Origin: Vigna angularis
Lineage: Eukaryota > Streptophyta > Magnoliopsida > Fabales > Fabaceae
DNA length: 64,000 nucleotides
Direction of reading: 5' to 3'
Assembly: GCF_016808095.1 (NCBI RefSeq)
Contig: NC_068978.1
Span: 23,862,806 to 23,926,805 of the forward strand
Shown here: positions 49,359 to 60,875 of the stretch, piece after piece
Numbering within the stretch: position 1 is the stretch's first letter
How the letters are laid out: every line of letters starts with the position of its first letter
Translations under genes and position numbers: made by a program
Notes under the pieces: generated by a model
The model's database searches: none
Seen by the model: only the letters and a program-made list of their open reading frames with translations
What the model was told of the DNA's origin: nothing

Positions 49359-50598
49359 TTAACATTTAGTAGATGAGTTGTCTCCTTCAATGTTTGAAAA
49401 ATCAATTTTGGACCAGTTATCCAATCCTATGTTTGAAAATTCAAGGTTTGCCCAAATGTCTTTGTCCTTGTCAGGCCCAGAAGTGGGAATCTCATATAGA
49501 AATGGCTTGTCCAATGTCCCTATACTTGTCTGGTTGGCATCTGCCTTATTTGTTTAATCACTATATGGCTTAATAGAACAAATAACATGATTGTCTTCTT
49601 TGTAAATCGTTTGTTTTACAAGTTGAACCATAACTCTATTGGTTGAAATTACATTGTAACAAGGGACAATGGCCTCCCCATTACTTGTTGTAACAGGAGA
49701 AATCTAAGTGAGCTGGGATATATGAGAAGGTAGAGGCAAGTGTGTATCACATTGACTTGAATTGGGAGTGTTCTGGACACTAAATTAGTTGAAATTTGTG
49801 ATTTAATGGGCACATAAATCCCTACCAATGACTGAGTAGTTACTGAAGAGGATCCGAAATCTACTTTGTTACTAGGAGATGGTAGCAATGTGTTTATACC
49901 TAGAAATGAGGTAAACGTATGTAAAAAAGTAATTTATTGCCTATGAGAACGGTCCATACTTTTTATAGAAGAATAAAGAATTGTATACCTTGGACCATAG
50001 GAAAATCGGTGCTAGTAGACACAACTAAAAAAAGTGGAAAAAATTAAATCAATAAGTTGAAGATGGAAAAACTCAAATATATAAAAAATAACAAAACTAT
50101 ATTTTAATTCATTAACAACTAAAAAAGTGTCTGCTTCGAACAACACAATTTTTCATTATGGCTCCGACGTTGGACAAAGGTGATGATCTTGCATTGAAAT
50201 TGTCCAAAACATTCTGTTGATCATGCAATAACAATAGTATTTTGTGTTTCTCTTGCATCAACAAAAAATTTGTTTATCTAACAGTATGTTTTGTTTCTTA
50301 GTAAATATATATTGGTCCACAATTCCTTCCAAACTCAGCAAATTCTTTAATACCAAGAACACAAAAACTGACGAGAAAAGTGAAAAATTAAGAACGCTGA
50401 TTCATTTGCCCGAAATTAAAAAAAAATTATAATAATAAAAAAGATTGAAAGATTAACGCGAGTAACCTCGTTTGCAGGTGAATCGACCAAGAGTGTCGAA
50501 GCTTCGTTGCGAAAGGTGGTGCGCGTTTGAAAGAATTTGTTGCGTTATAGATATTGATCCACAATGAAGATATTTAGAGCCTCAGGAACATTACCCCT
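49359..50598 (-). pseudogene. LisH/AT-hook unit 4 (headless)
   Basis: No start codon. Exon 1 carries a stop (CTA TAA CGC, where others have CTA TAT CGC). Most of exon 3, including the AT-hook, is deleted near 49995. Exon 4 has a one-base deletion (gaattgggag against gaattggggag in sister units). Confidence 0.82.
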
Positions 50599-50638
50599 CA
50601 AGAGTCAAAAACATTTTGATTCACAATTTCTATATCTC

Positions 50639-51999
50639 TTAACATTTAGTGGATGACTTGTCTGTTTCAATGTTTGAAAAATTAATTTGGATTAGCTATC
50701 TAATCCTATGTTTAAAAAATCAAAATCAAGGTTTGCCCAAATGTCTCTATCCTTGTTAGGCCCAGAAGTGGGAATCTCATTCAGAAATGCCTTGTCCAAT
50801 GTCTCTATACTTGTCTTATTTGTTTGATCACTATATGCCTCAATTGAATAAATAACATGATTGTCTTCTTTGTAAACCATTTGTTTTACAGGTTGAACTA
50901 TAACTCTATTGGTAGAAATTACATTGTAACAAGGGACAATGGCCTCCCCATCACTTGTTGTAGCTGGAGAAATCTCAGTGAGTTGGGATATATGAGAAGG
51001 TAGAGGCAAGTGTGTATGACAATGACTTGAAGTGGGAAGTTTTCCGGAAACTAAATTAGTTGAAATCTATGATCCAATGACAACATAATTCCCTCTTAAT
51101 GATTGAGTAGTTATTGAAGAGGATCTAGAATCTAGTTTGTTAATATGAGGTGGTAGTAATGTGTTTATACCTAGAAATGTGGTTAAAGTATGTAAAAAAG
51201 TAATTCATTACATATGAAAACGGTGCATACTTTCTTTAGAATAATAAGGAATTATATACCTTGGACTTGATTTTTCTTACGAGATGCTATACCACGAGGT
51301 TTCTTTGCAACTTTACAAGCATCTATTGTTGAAGTATCTTTTCTCTTTTGGTGAAGCAAAGAAGATGACAAGTTTATATTATCCATGAATGTAGGAGTCA
51401 CCGTGTTTTGCATAGAAAAATCGGTGATAATAAACGCAACTAAAAATAAGTAGAAAAAATTAAATCAATATGTTAAAGATGGAAAAACTCAAATAAATAA
51501 AAAATAACAAAACTATATTTTAATTCATTAACAACTAAACAATTGTCTACCTGGAACAACACAGTTTTGTATTATGGCTGCGACATTGGGCAAGGGTGAT
51601 GATCTTGCATTGAAACTTTCCAAAACATTCTGAAGATCTTGCAATAACATTTTTATTTTGTGTTTCTCTTGCATCAACATGACATTTTGTTTATCTAAAA
51701 ATATGTTGTGTTTCTTAGTAAATATATATTGGTCCACAATTCTCTCCAAACTCAGCAAATTGTTCAATACAAAGAAAACAAAAATTGACGAGAAAAGTGA
51801 AAAATTAAAAACGCTGATTCATTTGTCAAAAATTAAAAATAATGATAACAACAAAAAGACTGAAAGATTAACGCGATTAACCTCGTTTGCAGGTGAATCG
51901 ATAGTCAAAGCTTCATTGCGAAAGGTGGTGCATGTTTGAAAGAATTGGTTGCGATATAGATATCGATCCACAATGAAGGCAATGAGAACCTCGGGAACA
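50639..51999 (-). pseudogene. LisH/AT-hook unit 5 (headless, but with a new upstream ATG)
   Basis: A small junction deletion puts exon 1 in frame with an ATG at 52046 that overlaps the stop codon of unit 6, giving MLRDIEIVNQNVFDSC followed by the LisH-like segment. The exon 1 donor is usable. Lesions: a 6-nt in-frame loss in exon 1, loss of the exon 2 acceptor AG (AAAG to GAAC), AT-hook altered to PRGIAS, and a TAA about 15 codons before the normal end. Exon 2 itself is fully open. Confidence 0.8.
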
Positions 52000-52039
52000 C
52001 AAGAGTCAAAAACATTTTGATTCACAATTTCTATATCTC

Positions 52040-53422
52040 TTAACATTTAGTGGATGACTTGTCTCCTTCAATGTTTGAAAAATCAATTTTGGACCAGTTA
52101 TCCAATCCTATGTTTGAAAAATCAAGGTTATCCCAAATGTCTCTCTCCTTGTCAGGCTTAGAAGTAGAAATCTCATTCGAAAATGGCATGTCTAATGTCC
52201 TTGTACTTGTCTGGTTGGCATCCGCGTAATTTGTGTGATCACTATATGGCTGAAAATGAGAAATAACATGATTGTCTTCTTTGTAAACCATTTGTTTTAT
52301 AGGTTGAACCATAACTCTATTGGTGTAAATTACATTGTAACCAGGGACAATGGCCTCCTTATTACTTGTTGTAGCAGGAGAAATCTCAGTGAGCTGGGAT
52401 ATATGAGTAGGTAGAGGCAAGTGTGTATCACAATGACTTGAATTGGGGAGTGTTCTGGAAACTTAATTAGTTGAAATTTGTGATCCAATAAGATTATAAT
52501 TTCCTACCAATGTTTAAGTACTTACTGAAGAGGATTTGAACTTTACTTTATTACTAGAAGATGGAGGTAATGTGTTTATACCTAGAAATGAAGTTAAAGT
52601 ATGTACAAAGAAATTGATTGCATATGAAAATGGTGCTTACTTTTTAGAGAAGAATAATGAATTGTATACGTTGGAGTTGATTTTTGTACGAGATGGTCTA
52701 CCACAAGGTTTCTTTGCAACTTTACAACCATCTATTGTTGAAGTATCTTTTCTCTTTTGGTGAAGCAAAGATAATGACAAATTTATAATATCGATGCATG
52801 TAGGTGTCATCGTGTTTTGCGTAGGAAAATCGATGCTAGTAAACATAACTAAAAAAAAGTAGAAAAATTAAATCAATAAGTTGAAGATGGAAAAACTCAA
52901 ATAAATAAAACATAACAAAACTATATTTTAATTCATTAAAAACTAAAAAAGTGTCTACCTGGAGAACCACAATTTTGTATTATGGCTGCGACATTGGACA
53001 AGGGTGATGATCTTGCATTGAAATTGTCCAAAACATTCTGCTGATCATGCAATAAGAATAGTATTTTGTGTTTCTCTTGCATCAACATGACATTTTGTTT
53101 ATCTAAAAATATGTTTTGTTTCTTAGTAAATATAAATTGGTCCGAAATTCCCTCCAAACTCAGCAAATTCTTTAATACGATGGAAACAAAAATTGACAAG
53201 AAAAGTGAAAAATTAAGAATGTTGATTCATTTGTTAGAAATTAAAAAAAATTATAACAACAAAAAGACTAAAAGATTAACGCGAGTAACCTCATTTGTAG
53301 GTGAACAGACAAAGAGTGTCGAAGCTTCGTTGTCAAAAGGTGGTGCACGTTTGAAAGAATTGGTTGCGATGTAGATATCGATCCACAATGAAGGCAATCT
53401 GAGCCTCAGGAACATTACCCCT
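52040..53422 (-). pseudogene. LisH/AT-hook unit 6 (headless)
   Basis: No start codon. Exon 1 has a one-base insertion producing TTT TGA at the 'TFRNEAS' position. The AT-hook core is PCGRP. Exon 4 has AAT TAA GTT, the same nonsense as unit 2. Exon 4 is otherwise the longest open C-terminal block (52420-52040, to SSTKC). Confidence 0.82.
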
Positions 53423-53478
53423 GAGGAGTCAAAAACATTTTGATTCACGAAAATTTTGATTCACAATATCTATATCTC

Positions 53479-54709
53479 TTAACATTTAGTGGATGAGTTG
53501 TCTCTTTCAATGTTTGAAAAATAAATTTTGGCCCAGTTATCTATTCCTACGTTTGAAAAATCAAGGTTTGCCCAAATGTCTCTGTTCTTGTCAAGCTCAG
53601 AAGTGGGAATCTCATTCAGAAATGGCTTGTCCATTGTCCCTGTACTTGTTTGGTTGGCATCCGCCTTATTTTTTTGATCAGTATATGGCTCAATGGAAGA
53701 GGCAAGTGTGTATCACAATGACATGAAGTGGGGAGTGTTTCAGAAACTGAATTAGTTTAAATATGTGATCCAATGAGAGCATAATTCCCTGCCAATGACT
53801 GAGTACTTACTGAAGAGGATCTGAACTTTACTTTGTTACTGGATGATGGTAGTAATGTGTTTATACCTAGAAATGAGGTTAGAGTATGTAAAAAAGTAAT
53901 TAATTGCATATGAAAACGGTGCATATTTTTATAGAAGAATAAAGAATTATATACCTTGGACTTGATTTTTCTTAAGAGATGGTCTACCACGAGGTTTCTT
54001 TGCAACTTTACTAGCATCTATTGTTGAAGTATTTTTTCTCTTTTGGTGAAGCAAAGATGATGACAAGTTTATATTATCTATGAATGTAGGTGTCACCATG
54101 TTTTCCATAGGGAAATCGGTGATAGTAGATACAACTAAAAAAAAGTAGAAAAAATTAAATCAATAGTCTAAAGATGGCAAAACTCAAATAAATAAAAAAT
54201 AACATAACTATATTTTAATTCATTAACAACTAAAAAAGTGTCTAGTTGCAACAACACAATTTTGTATTATGGCTGCGACATTGGACATGGGTGATGATCT
54301 TGCATTGAAATTGTCCAAAACATTCTGCTGATCATGCAATAACAATAGTATTTTGTGTTTCTCTTGCATCAACATGACATTTTGTTTATCTAATAGTATG
54401 TTCTATTTCTTAGTAAATATATATTGGTCCACAATTCCCTCCAAACTCAGCAAAGTCTTTAATACCAAGAAAACAACAAATGACGAGAAAAGTGAAAAAT
54501 TAAGAACGCTGATTCATTTGTCAGAAATTAAAAAAAAAATATAATAACAAAAAGACTGAAAGATTAATGTGAGTAACCTCGTTTGCAGGTGAATCGACCA
54601 GGAGTGTCGAAGCTTCATTGCGAAAGGTGGTGTGCGTTTGAAAGAATTGGTTGTGTTATAGATATTAATCCACAATGAACATATTTAGAGACTCAGGAAC
54701 ATTATCCCT
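53479..54709 (-). pseudogene. LisH/AT-hook unit 7 (headless)
   Basis: No start codon. Exon 1 has a stop (GAT TAA TAT for GAT CGA TAT). The AT-hook core PRGRP is intact. Exon 4 has ATT TAA ACT and an internal deletion at about 53697. Confidence 0.82.
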
Positions 54710-54765
54710 CAAGAGTCAAAAACATTTTGATTCACGAACATTTTGATTCACAATTTCTATATCTC

Positions 54766-57060
54766 TTAACATTTAGTGGATGACTTGTCTGTTTTAATGT
54801 TTGAAAAATCAATTTTGGACCAGTTATCTATTCCTACGTTTGAAAATAAGGGTTTTCCTAATGTCTCTGTCCTTGTTAGGCTCAGAAGTTGGAATCTCAT
54901 TCAGAAATGGCTTGTCTAATGTCCATGCCTTTGTCTGGTTGGATCCAATCTTATTTGTTTGATTACTATATGGCTGAATTGGGGAAATAACATGATTGTC
55001 TTTTTTGTAAACGATTTGTTTTACAAGTTGAACCATAACTCTATTGGTTGAAATTACAATGTAACAAGGGACAATGGCTTCACCATTACTTGTTGTAGTA
55101 GGAGAAATCTCAGTGAGTTGGGATATACAAGAAGGTAGAGGCAAGAGTGTATCACATTGACTTGAATCGGGGAGTGTTTCGGAAACTGAATTTGTTGAAA
55201 TTTGTTATCCAATAAGAGCATAATTTGTGATCCAATGACTGAGTAGTTACTGAAGAGGATTCAGAATCTACTTTGTTACTAGGAGATGGTAGCAATGTGT
55301 TTATACCTAGAAATGAGGTTAAAGTATGTAAAAAAGTAATTGATTGCATATGAAAGTGGTATATACTTTTTACAGAAAAATAAAGAATTATGTACCTTGG
55401 ACTTGATTTTTCTTATGAGATGGTCTACGACGAGGTGTCTTTGCAACTTTACAAGAATCTATTGTTGAAGTATCTATTCTCCTTCTGGTGAAACAAAGAT
55501 GATGACAAATTTATATTATCCATGAATGTAGGTGTCACCGTGTTTTGCATAAGAAAATCGGTGTTAGTCGACACAACTAAAAAAAGTAGAAAAAATTAAA
55601 TCAATAGGTTAAAGACGGAAAAACTCAAATAAATAAAAAATAAGAAAACTATATTTTAATTCATTAACAACTAAAAAAGTGTCTACCTAGAACAACACAA
55701 TTTTGAATTATGGCTGTGAGATTCGACAATGGTGATGATCTTGCATTGAAATTGTCCAAAACATGATGCAAATCTTGTAATAAAATTCGTATTTTGTGTT
55801 TCTCTTACATCAATATTGCATTTTGTTTATCTAACAATATGTTTTGTTTCTTAGTAAATATATATTGTTCCACAATTCCCTCCAAACTCAACAAATTCTT
55901 TAATATGAAGAAAACAAAAACTGACAAGAAAAGTGAAAAATTAACAATGCTGATTCATTTGTCAGAAATTAAAAAAAAATGATAACAACAAAAAGACTGA
56001 AAGATTAACGCGAGTAACACTAGTACAAAAACAATGTATAACGTCACGTGTTCAACGTCCAACCATTGAATAACCAACTTTAAAAATGTGTAATGTCATT
56101 TTTGTAAATAAATGCAATTATTAAACGTCGTTTAGAATTGTAATTTGATGTAAAATGATATAAAACATCGAATGACTTTTAAATTCGACTGTCAAAATGT
56201 TAGTGAATTCAATAAAAATTTGAGCGGGAGATTGAAAATTCATTCATTTTATCTTAGCGCGCGATACCCTCTTCTCTTCTCAAACTTTTCTCGAACGAAG
56301 TTTGATGAGCATCACATGTAATCTTTCTTTCATTTGATACAAATGCATGTTAATTAATTACTTTATGTATGATTTTTGTTTGTTTAACCGATTATTTTCG
56401 TGCTCTTGTCTTTCATAGGCGCATTCTGCTTTCTCTTTCACTATGACGAAACTTTATTCTGACGAACCCACCTTTTGAAGGTTAGTTTTCGTTTTTGTTT
56501 TCGTTTTGAAGAACTTATTAGTTGAACTTGTTTGTTGTTTTTTTGTTGAACTTGTTTGTTGTTGTTGTTTAGTTGAACTTGTTTGTTGTTGTTATTTGAT
56601 TGAAATTGTTTGTTGTTGGTTATTATTGTTTACTGTTGATACTACACTACACGTCCATAGTTCATGCTTTATAAAATACCAAACACTGAAATTTATTGTT
56701 TTTTTGCTTTTCAGGTCTCGTAGAGTTGTAAAAAAGGATCCGAATTAATTAAAAACCACAAAAAAAAAATGATTAACGTCGAATATTAACAAAATTCAAC
56801 GTTAAGTTAATGTCGTATATTAACAAAATTCGACGTTAATTTAATGTCTCTTGGTATGACATCATTCGCAAATTTGCCGTTAAAAGCCCAAAATATTCGA
56901 CGTTGTACGCGATTTTTGTACTAGGGTAACCTTGTTTGCATGTGAATCGACAGAGAGTGTCGAAGCTTCGTTGCGAAAGTGGTGCGCGTTTGAAAGACTT
57001 GGTTGCGATATAGATATCGATCCACAATGAAGGCAATCAGAGCCTCAGGAACATTACCCT
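54766..57060 (-). pseudogene. LisH/AT-hook unit 8 (headless, CACTA insertion)
   Basis: No start codon. Exon 1 has a one-base deletion (ACC ACT TTC GCA). A CACTA element (56018-56926) sits in intron 1, nine bases from the exon 1 donor side. The AT-hook core is PRRRP. Exon 4 has frame changes near 55210 and near its end. Confidence 0.82.
56018..56926. mobile_element. non-autonomous CACTA (En/Spm) element in unit 8
   Basis: 909 bp with termini CACTAGTACAAAAA and, inverted, CCCTAGTACAAAAA, flanked by the 3-bp duplication taa (56015-56017 and 56927-56929). Subterminal repeats around AACGTCGAA/TTCGACGTT occur at both ends, typical of CACTA transposase-binding arrays. The interior carries about four tandem copies of ttgaacttgtttgttgttg with drift (56519-56625). 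No transposase is present. Confidence 0.88.
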
Positions 57061-58000
57061 TCAAGAGTCAAAAACATTTTGATTCACGAACATTTTGATT
57101 CACAATTTCTATATCTCTTAACATTTAGTGGATGAGTTGTCTCCTTCAATGTATGAAAAATCAATTTTGGACCAGTTATCTAATCCTATGTTTGAAAAAT
57201 CAAGGTTTACCCAAATGTCTTTGTCCTAGTCAGGCTCAGAAGTGGGAATCTCATTCAGAAATGGCTTGTCCAATGTCCTTGTACTTGTCTGGTTGGCATC
57301 CACCTTATTTGTTTGATCACTATATGGCTGAATGGGAGAAATGACATGATTGTCTTCTTTGTAAACTGCTTGTTTTACAAGTTGAACCATAACTCTATTA
57401 GTTGAAATTACATTGTAACAAGGGACAATGGCCTCCCCATTACTTGTTGTAGCAGGAGAAATCTCAATGAGCTCAGATATATGAGAAGGTACAGGCAAGT
57501 GTGTATCACATTGACTGGAATTGGGGAGTGTTTAGGAAACTAAATTTGTTGAAATTTTTGATCCAATGAGAGCATAATTCCCCACCATTGACTGAGTAGT
57601 TACTGAAGAGGATCCAGAATCTACTTTGTTACTAGGATATGGTAGCAATGTGTTTATACCTAGCAATGAGGTTAAAGTATGTAAAAAAGTAATTGATTGG
57701 ATATGAAAATGGTGCATACTTTTTATAGCAGAATAAAGAGTTATATACCTTGGACTTGATTTTTCTTACGAGATGTGTTAGCATAAAGTTGAAGGACAGA
57801 AATTTTGATGATGTCTCAAAGTCAAGTCTCGAGTGCACTTATTGTTGGAAGATCTTCAAGAAGACCTGTTTTTATACTAAAGCTTTTATAATTTAGTAGA
57901 TTTATGTATAGGATGCAGTTTATATTCGATTCTATGTATTGTTTGTCTTATGTTACGTTAAAATTTATTTTAAATCAGAAAATGTCATTTTATACTCAAG

Positions 58001-58130
58001 ATAATCAATTATCAAATTATAATAATCAATTATCACTAATCAATTATGACTTGCCATAATTGATTATCATGAGCAATTATGAGAATTTTTAAGCATTATC
58101 AATTACCATAATTGGGTAATTGATTATCAC
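58001..58130. repeat. decayed phased palindromes (TAATCAATTA) in the solo LTR of unit 9
   Basis: Copies of TAATCAATTA or TAATTGATTA keep the 21, 14, 20-21 bp spacing of the unit 2 LTR, but nearly every central CG has become CA or TG. Confidence 0.85.
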
Positions 58131-58327
58131 ACGTTAATTAGTTGACAACGGATTTTTGGAGGTATCCTTGAGTGAGATCTCTATAAATGAGATTGGGACT
58201 GTTATTTTAAAATACGAAATACAATATAAAAAATAAGTGTATTTCGGAAAATCTTATCTGCAGTGTGCGGTGATAAGTGTTTTAGGGTTGGTTGAACCCT
58301 TGTGTTGTGGCTTTGAGAACTTTGCGT

Positions 58328-58640
58328 GTTGGCATAGAGCGCGAACTTTCACAGGGAGTGTGATTGAGTGATGTTGTTGTTGTTGGGTACAAACAAAGTC
58401 CCACATCGAACAAAGTAAGAGATGGACTTGGGTTTATATACATATAAGATACCTCTATTGGTAAGAGGCCTTTTGAAGTGGTACCAAAAGCAAATTCGTG
58501 AGGGCTTGGCCCAAAGCGGACAATATCTTACTAGTGTGGAGATCTATATGTGCATGTGTGTGTTGTCCCTACCTACAGCTGTTGGCATAGAGCGAGAACT
58601 TTCACAGGGAGTGTGATTAAGTGTTGTTGTTGTTGCTGAG
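58328..58640. repeat. ~58-bp direct duplication flanking a TRIM-like insert
   Basis: gttggcatagagcg...aactttcacagggagtgtgatt is present at about 58328-58387 and 58579-58638. Between them lie about 190 bp holding AAGTCCCACATCG, GGTACCAAAAGCAAA and CAAAGCGGACAATATC. That phrase set is widespread in plant short LTR/TRIM-type repeats, as far as I recall. No TG...CA ends with a 5-bp TSD could be set. Confidence 0.6.
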
Positions 58641-60188
58641 TTGAAAGCCTTCGAAGGAGGTGTTCATCCTTTGTGAAGATTCATAGGACGTGTTCATCCC
58701 TTGTGCGTTACAGGGGAAATGACTTTCATCTCTTGGGGTAACAAGAGAGGTGTTCTAACATTCAACTTTTTTATTTTCTTTGTGATTGTAACAGTTTGTT
58801 GGTTTGTGCTAGTAAAACGTTAATTCTCAGTTGAGATTAACAACTAGATGTAGGATCTCTATGATCTGAACCAGGATAAAAATTACCTGTGCAATTTTCT
58901 CTCTTCCTTACTCTTTAAATTTATTTAAATTGTTTAAAGGAATTTTTATTTACGAGAAAATTTATTTAAAGAACGATTTGCGATAAGAAACCAATTCACT
59001 CCCCTCTTGGTTTGTTAAACGCATTAACCATTTTGCTACGCCGCTTTGACAAGATGGTCTACCACGATGTTTCTTTGCAAATTTACAACCATTTATTATT
59101 GAAGTATCTTTCTCTTTTGGTGAAGCAAAGATTATGACAAGTTTATATTATCCATGAATGTAGGTGTCACCGTGTTTTGCATAGAAAAATTGGTGCTAGT
59201 AGACACAACTAAAAAAAAGTAGAAAAAAATTAAATCAATAGGTTAAAGATGGAAAAACTCAAATAAATAAAAAATAACAAAACTATATTTTAATTCATTA
59301 ACAACTAAAAAAGTGTCTACTGGAACAACACAATTTTGTATTATGGTTGCGACATTGGACAAGGGTGATGATCTTGCATTGAAAGTGTCCAAAACATTCT
59401 TTAGATCTTGCAATAACATTTGTATCTTGTGTTTCTCCTACATCAACATGACATTTTGTTTATCTAATAGTATGTTCTGTTTCTTAGTAAATATATATTG
59501 GTCCACAATTCCCTCCAAACTCAGCAAAAGTTAAGAACGTGAAAAGTGAAAAATTAAGAATGCTGATTCATTTGTCAGAAATTAAAAAAAAATGATAACA
59601 ACAAAAAGACTGAAAGATTAATGCGAGTAACCTCGTTTGCAGGTGAATCGACAAAGAGTGTCGAAGCTTTGTTGCGAAAGGTGGTGCACATTTGAAAGAA
59701 TTTGTTGCAATATAGATATCGATCCACAGTGAAGGCAATAAGAGCCTCAGGAACATTACCCCTCACACAAGTCATCTCTCTGAATGCGTTCAACAAAAAT
59801 CGATTCCAAAAAAAAACAATTGAATCAAATCAAATACTAGGGGACTATGAGAATCACAATCAAATAGACATATCACAACCTTTTATCCTTCAAAATGAAA
59901 GTTTAGAAAGAGAAAATTAAGAAAATATTATTAGATATTGTGAGAGAGAGTCTTATAGACTTAAAAGGAAGAGGGAAATCCAAAAAGATTCCAATTTATA
60001 ATATAGATTCCCAATTTCACACGTATTCGTCAATTTTTATATCCATTTTCATTAAGGTTTTTCCTTATTTAACAACCTCCAAGGTTTTTATCTATCTTTT
60101 GACTTATCAAAATTTTTATCTATAAAATGTTTTAGGATTAATTATTTAATTTTTTATTTTATCAACTTATTATTATTATTATTATCAT

Positions 60189-60875
60189 TGTATGGTAGGT
60201 TACCTGAGCCAATCGATTGATAACCCAGGCGACCACTGAAGATAAACAGTGGCAAGCTATTTTATGGTCGTTTCTAAACGATCGTCCACCTATTAGGTGG
60301 AACGATCGTTTAGAGACATCCTATGTTTGTCATCGACGCCCTTGGCATCAATCATCATAAGCGATCGTTGTCTAACGATCGTCTGTTGATTGAACTAAAG
60401 AACGATCGGTTAATTTTAGTCAAAATTGACATATTAATCCTAAGAAGTTAAGGAACAAGCGGTTGGAAGTATCCGGCTATAACGTCGCAAATCACGGAGT
60501 CAACTGACCCAGTATCAAGCACGACATAACGATTGTGTTTTCCAGATAGTCAACTTCTCTAACCAGCCGGATTTTTAGGTAAACGATTTATTTTAATTGT
60601 TAGGATAAATATGAAAAGACGGAAGGAAAAAAGGTACGTTTTTCCTTGAGAGAAATTAAGAAAGAGAATATTGATTTTCTTCTTCGTTTGAACTGAAAAA
60701 GGTTCGATCAATCATTTTTTCTGACTTGAGCGTCGGAGTGCCTTTGCAGGTACCCAACCCATTTTCCCTCAAAGAGCTCTACACAGGAAGGAGACGCGAC
60801 AGTAATTGCACAACTGGAAGGAGCGGAGGTGATTCATCACACCCATATCTCGGCCTCAACTATTCTACCGAAACA
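60189..60875 (+). mobile_element. probable solo LTR of a Ty3/gypsy element
   Basis: 687 bp inserted in an (ATT)n tract that is continuous in block A at about 45480-45520. Starts TGTATGG and ends CCGAAACA. It contains several CGATCGTT inverted phrases and, near its end, gacttgagcgtcggagtg with caggtacccaaccc, typical of plant gypsy LTR ends. Target duplication atcat/ttcat is imperfect, so the exact right end is uncertain by a few bases. Confidence 0.75.

Larger units (their letters stand above)
57776..59051 (-). mobile_element. solo LTR (same family as 42827-43933), in unit 9
   Basis: 1276 bp, TGTTAGC...TTTGACA on the + strand, flanked by the 5-bp duplication agatg (57771-57775 and 59052-59056). 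Read on the minus strand it starts TGTCAAAGCGGC and contains CAAACCAAGAGG and GTGAATTGG, like the LTR in unit 2. It carries a decayed palindrome cluster at 58001-58130 and a secondary insertion at about 58388-58579. Confidence 0.9.
57118..59775 (-). pseudogene. LisH/AT-hook unit 9, head unit of block B
   Basis: Keeps a start: MTCVRGNVPEALIAFTVDR from 59775 (an in-frame MLNAFRE start lies at 59796). Exon 1 is open to STLFVDSPANE with donor GTTACT. Exon 2 reads VDQYIFTKKQN, then LMQEKHKI, but its acceptor side is deleted near 59530. The AT-hook is HRGRP and is split by a solo LTR at 57776-59051. Exon 4 ends early at ISTNLVS with TAA. Confidence 0.87.

Noticed and set aside
41098..59775. One long fusion protein encoded by all array exons
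   Set aside because: Each unit has a stop codon in exon 4 plus other lesions, so a fusion would need repeated exon skipping. Kept only as a transcript-level question.
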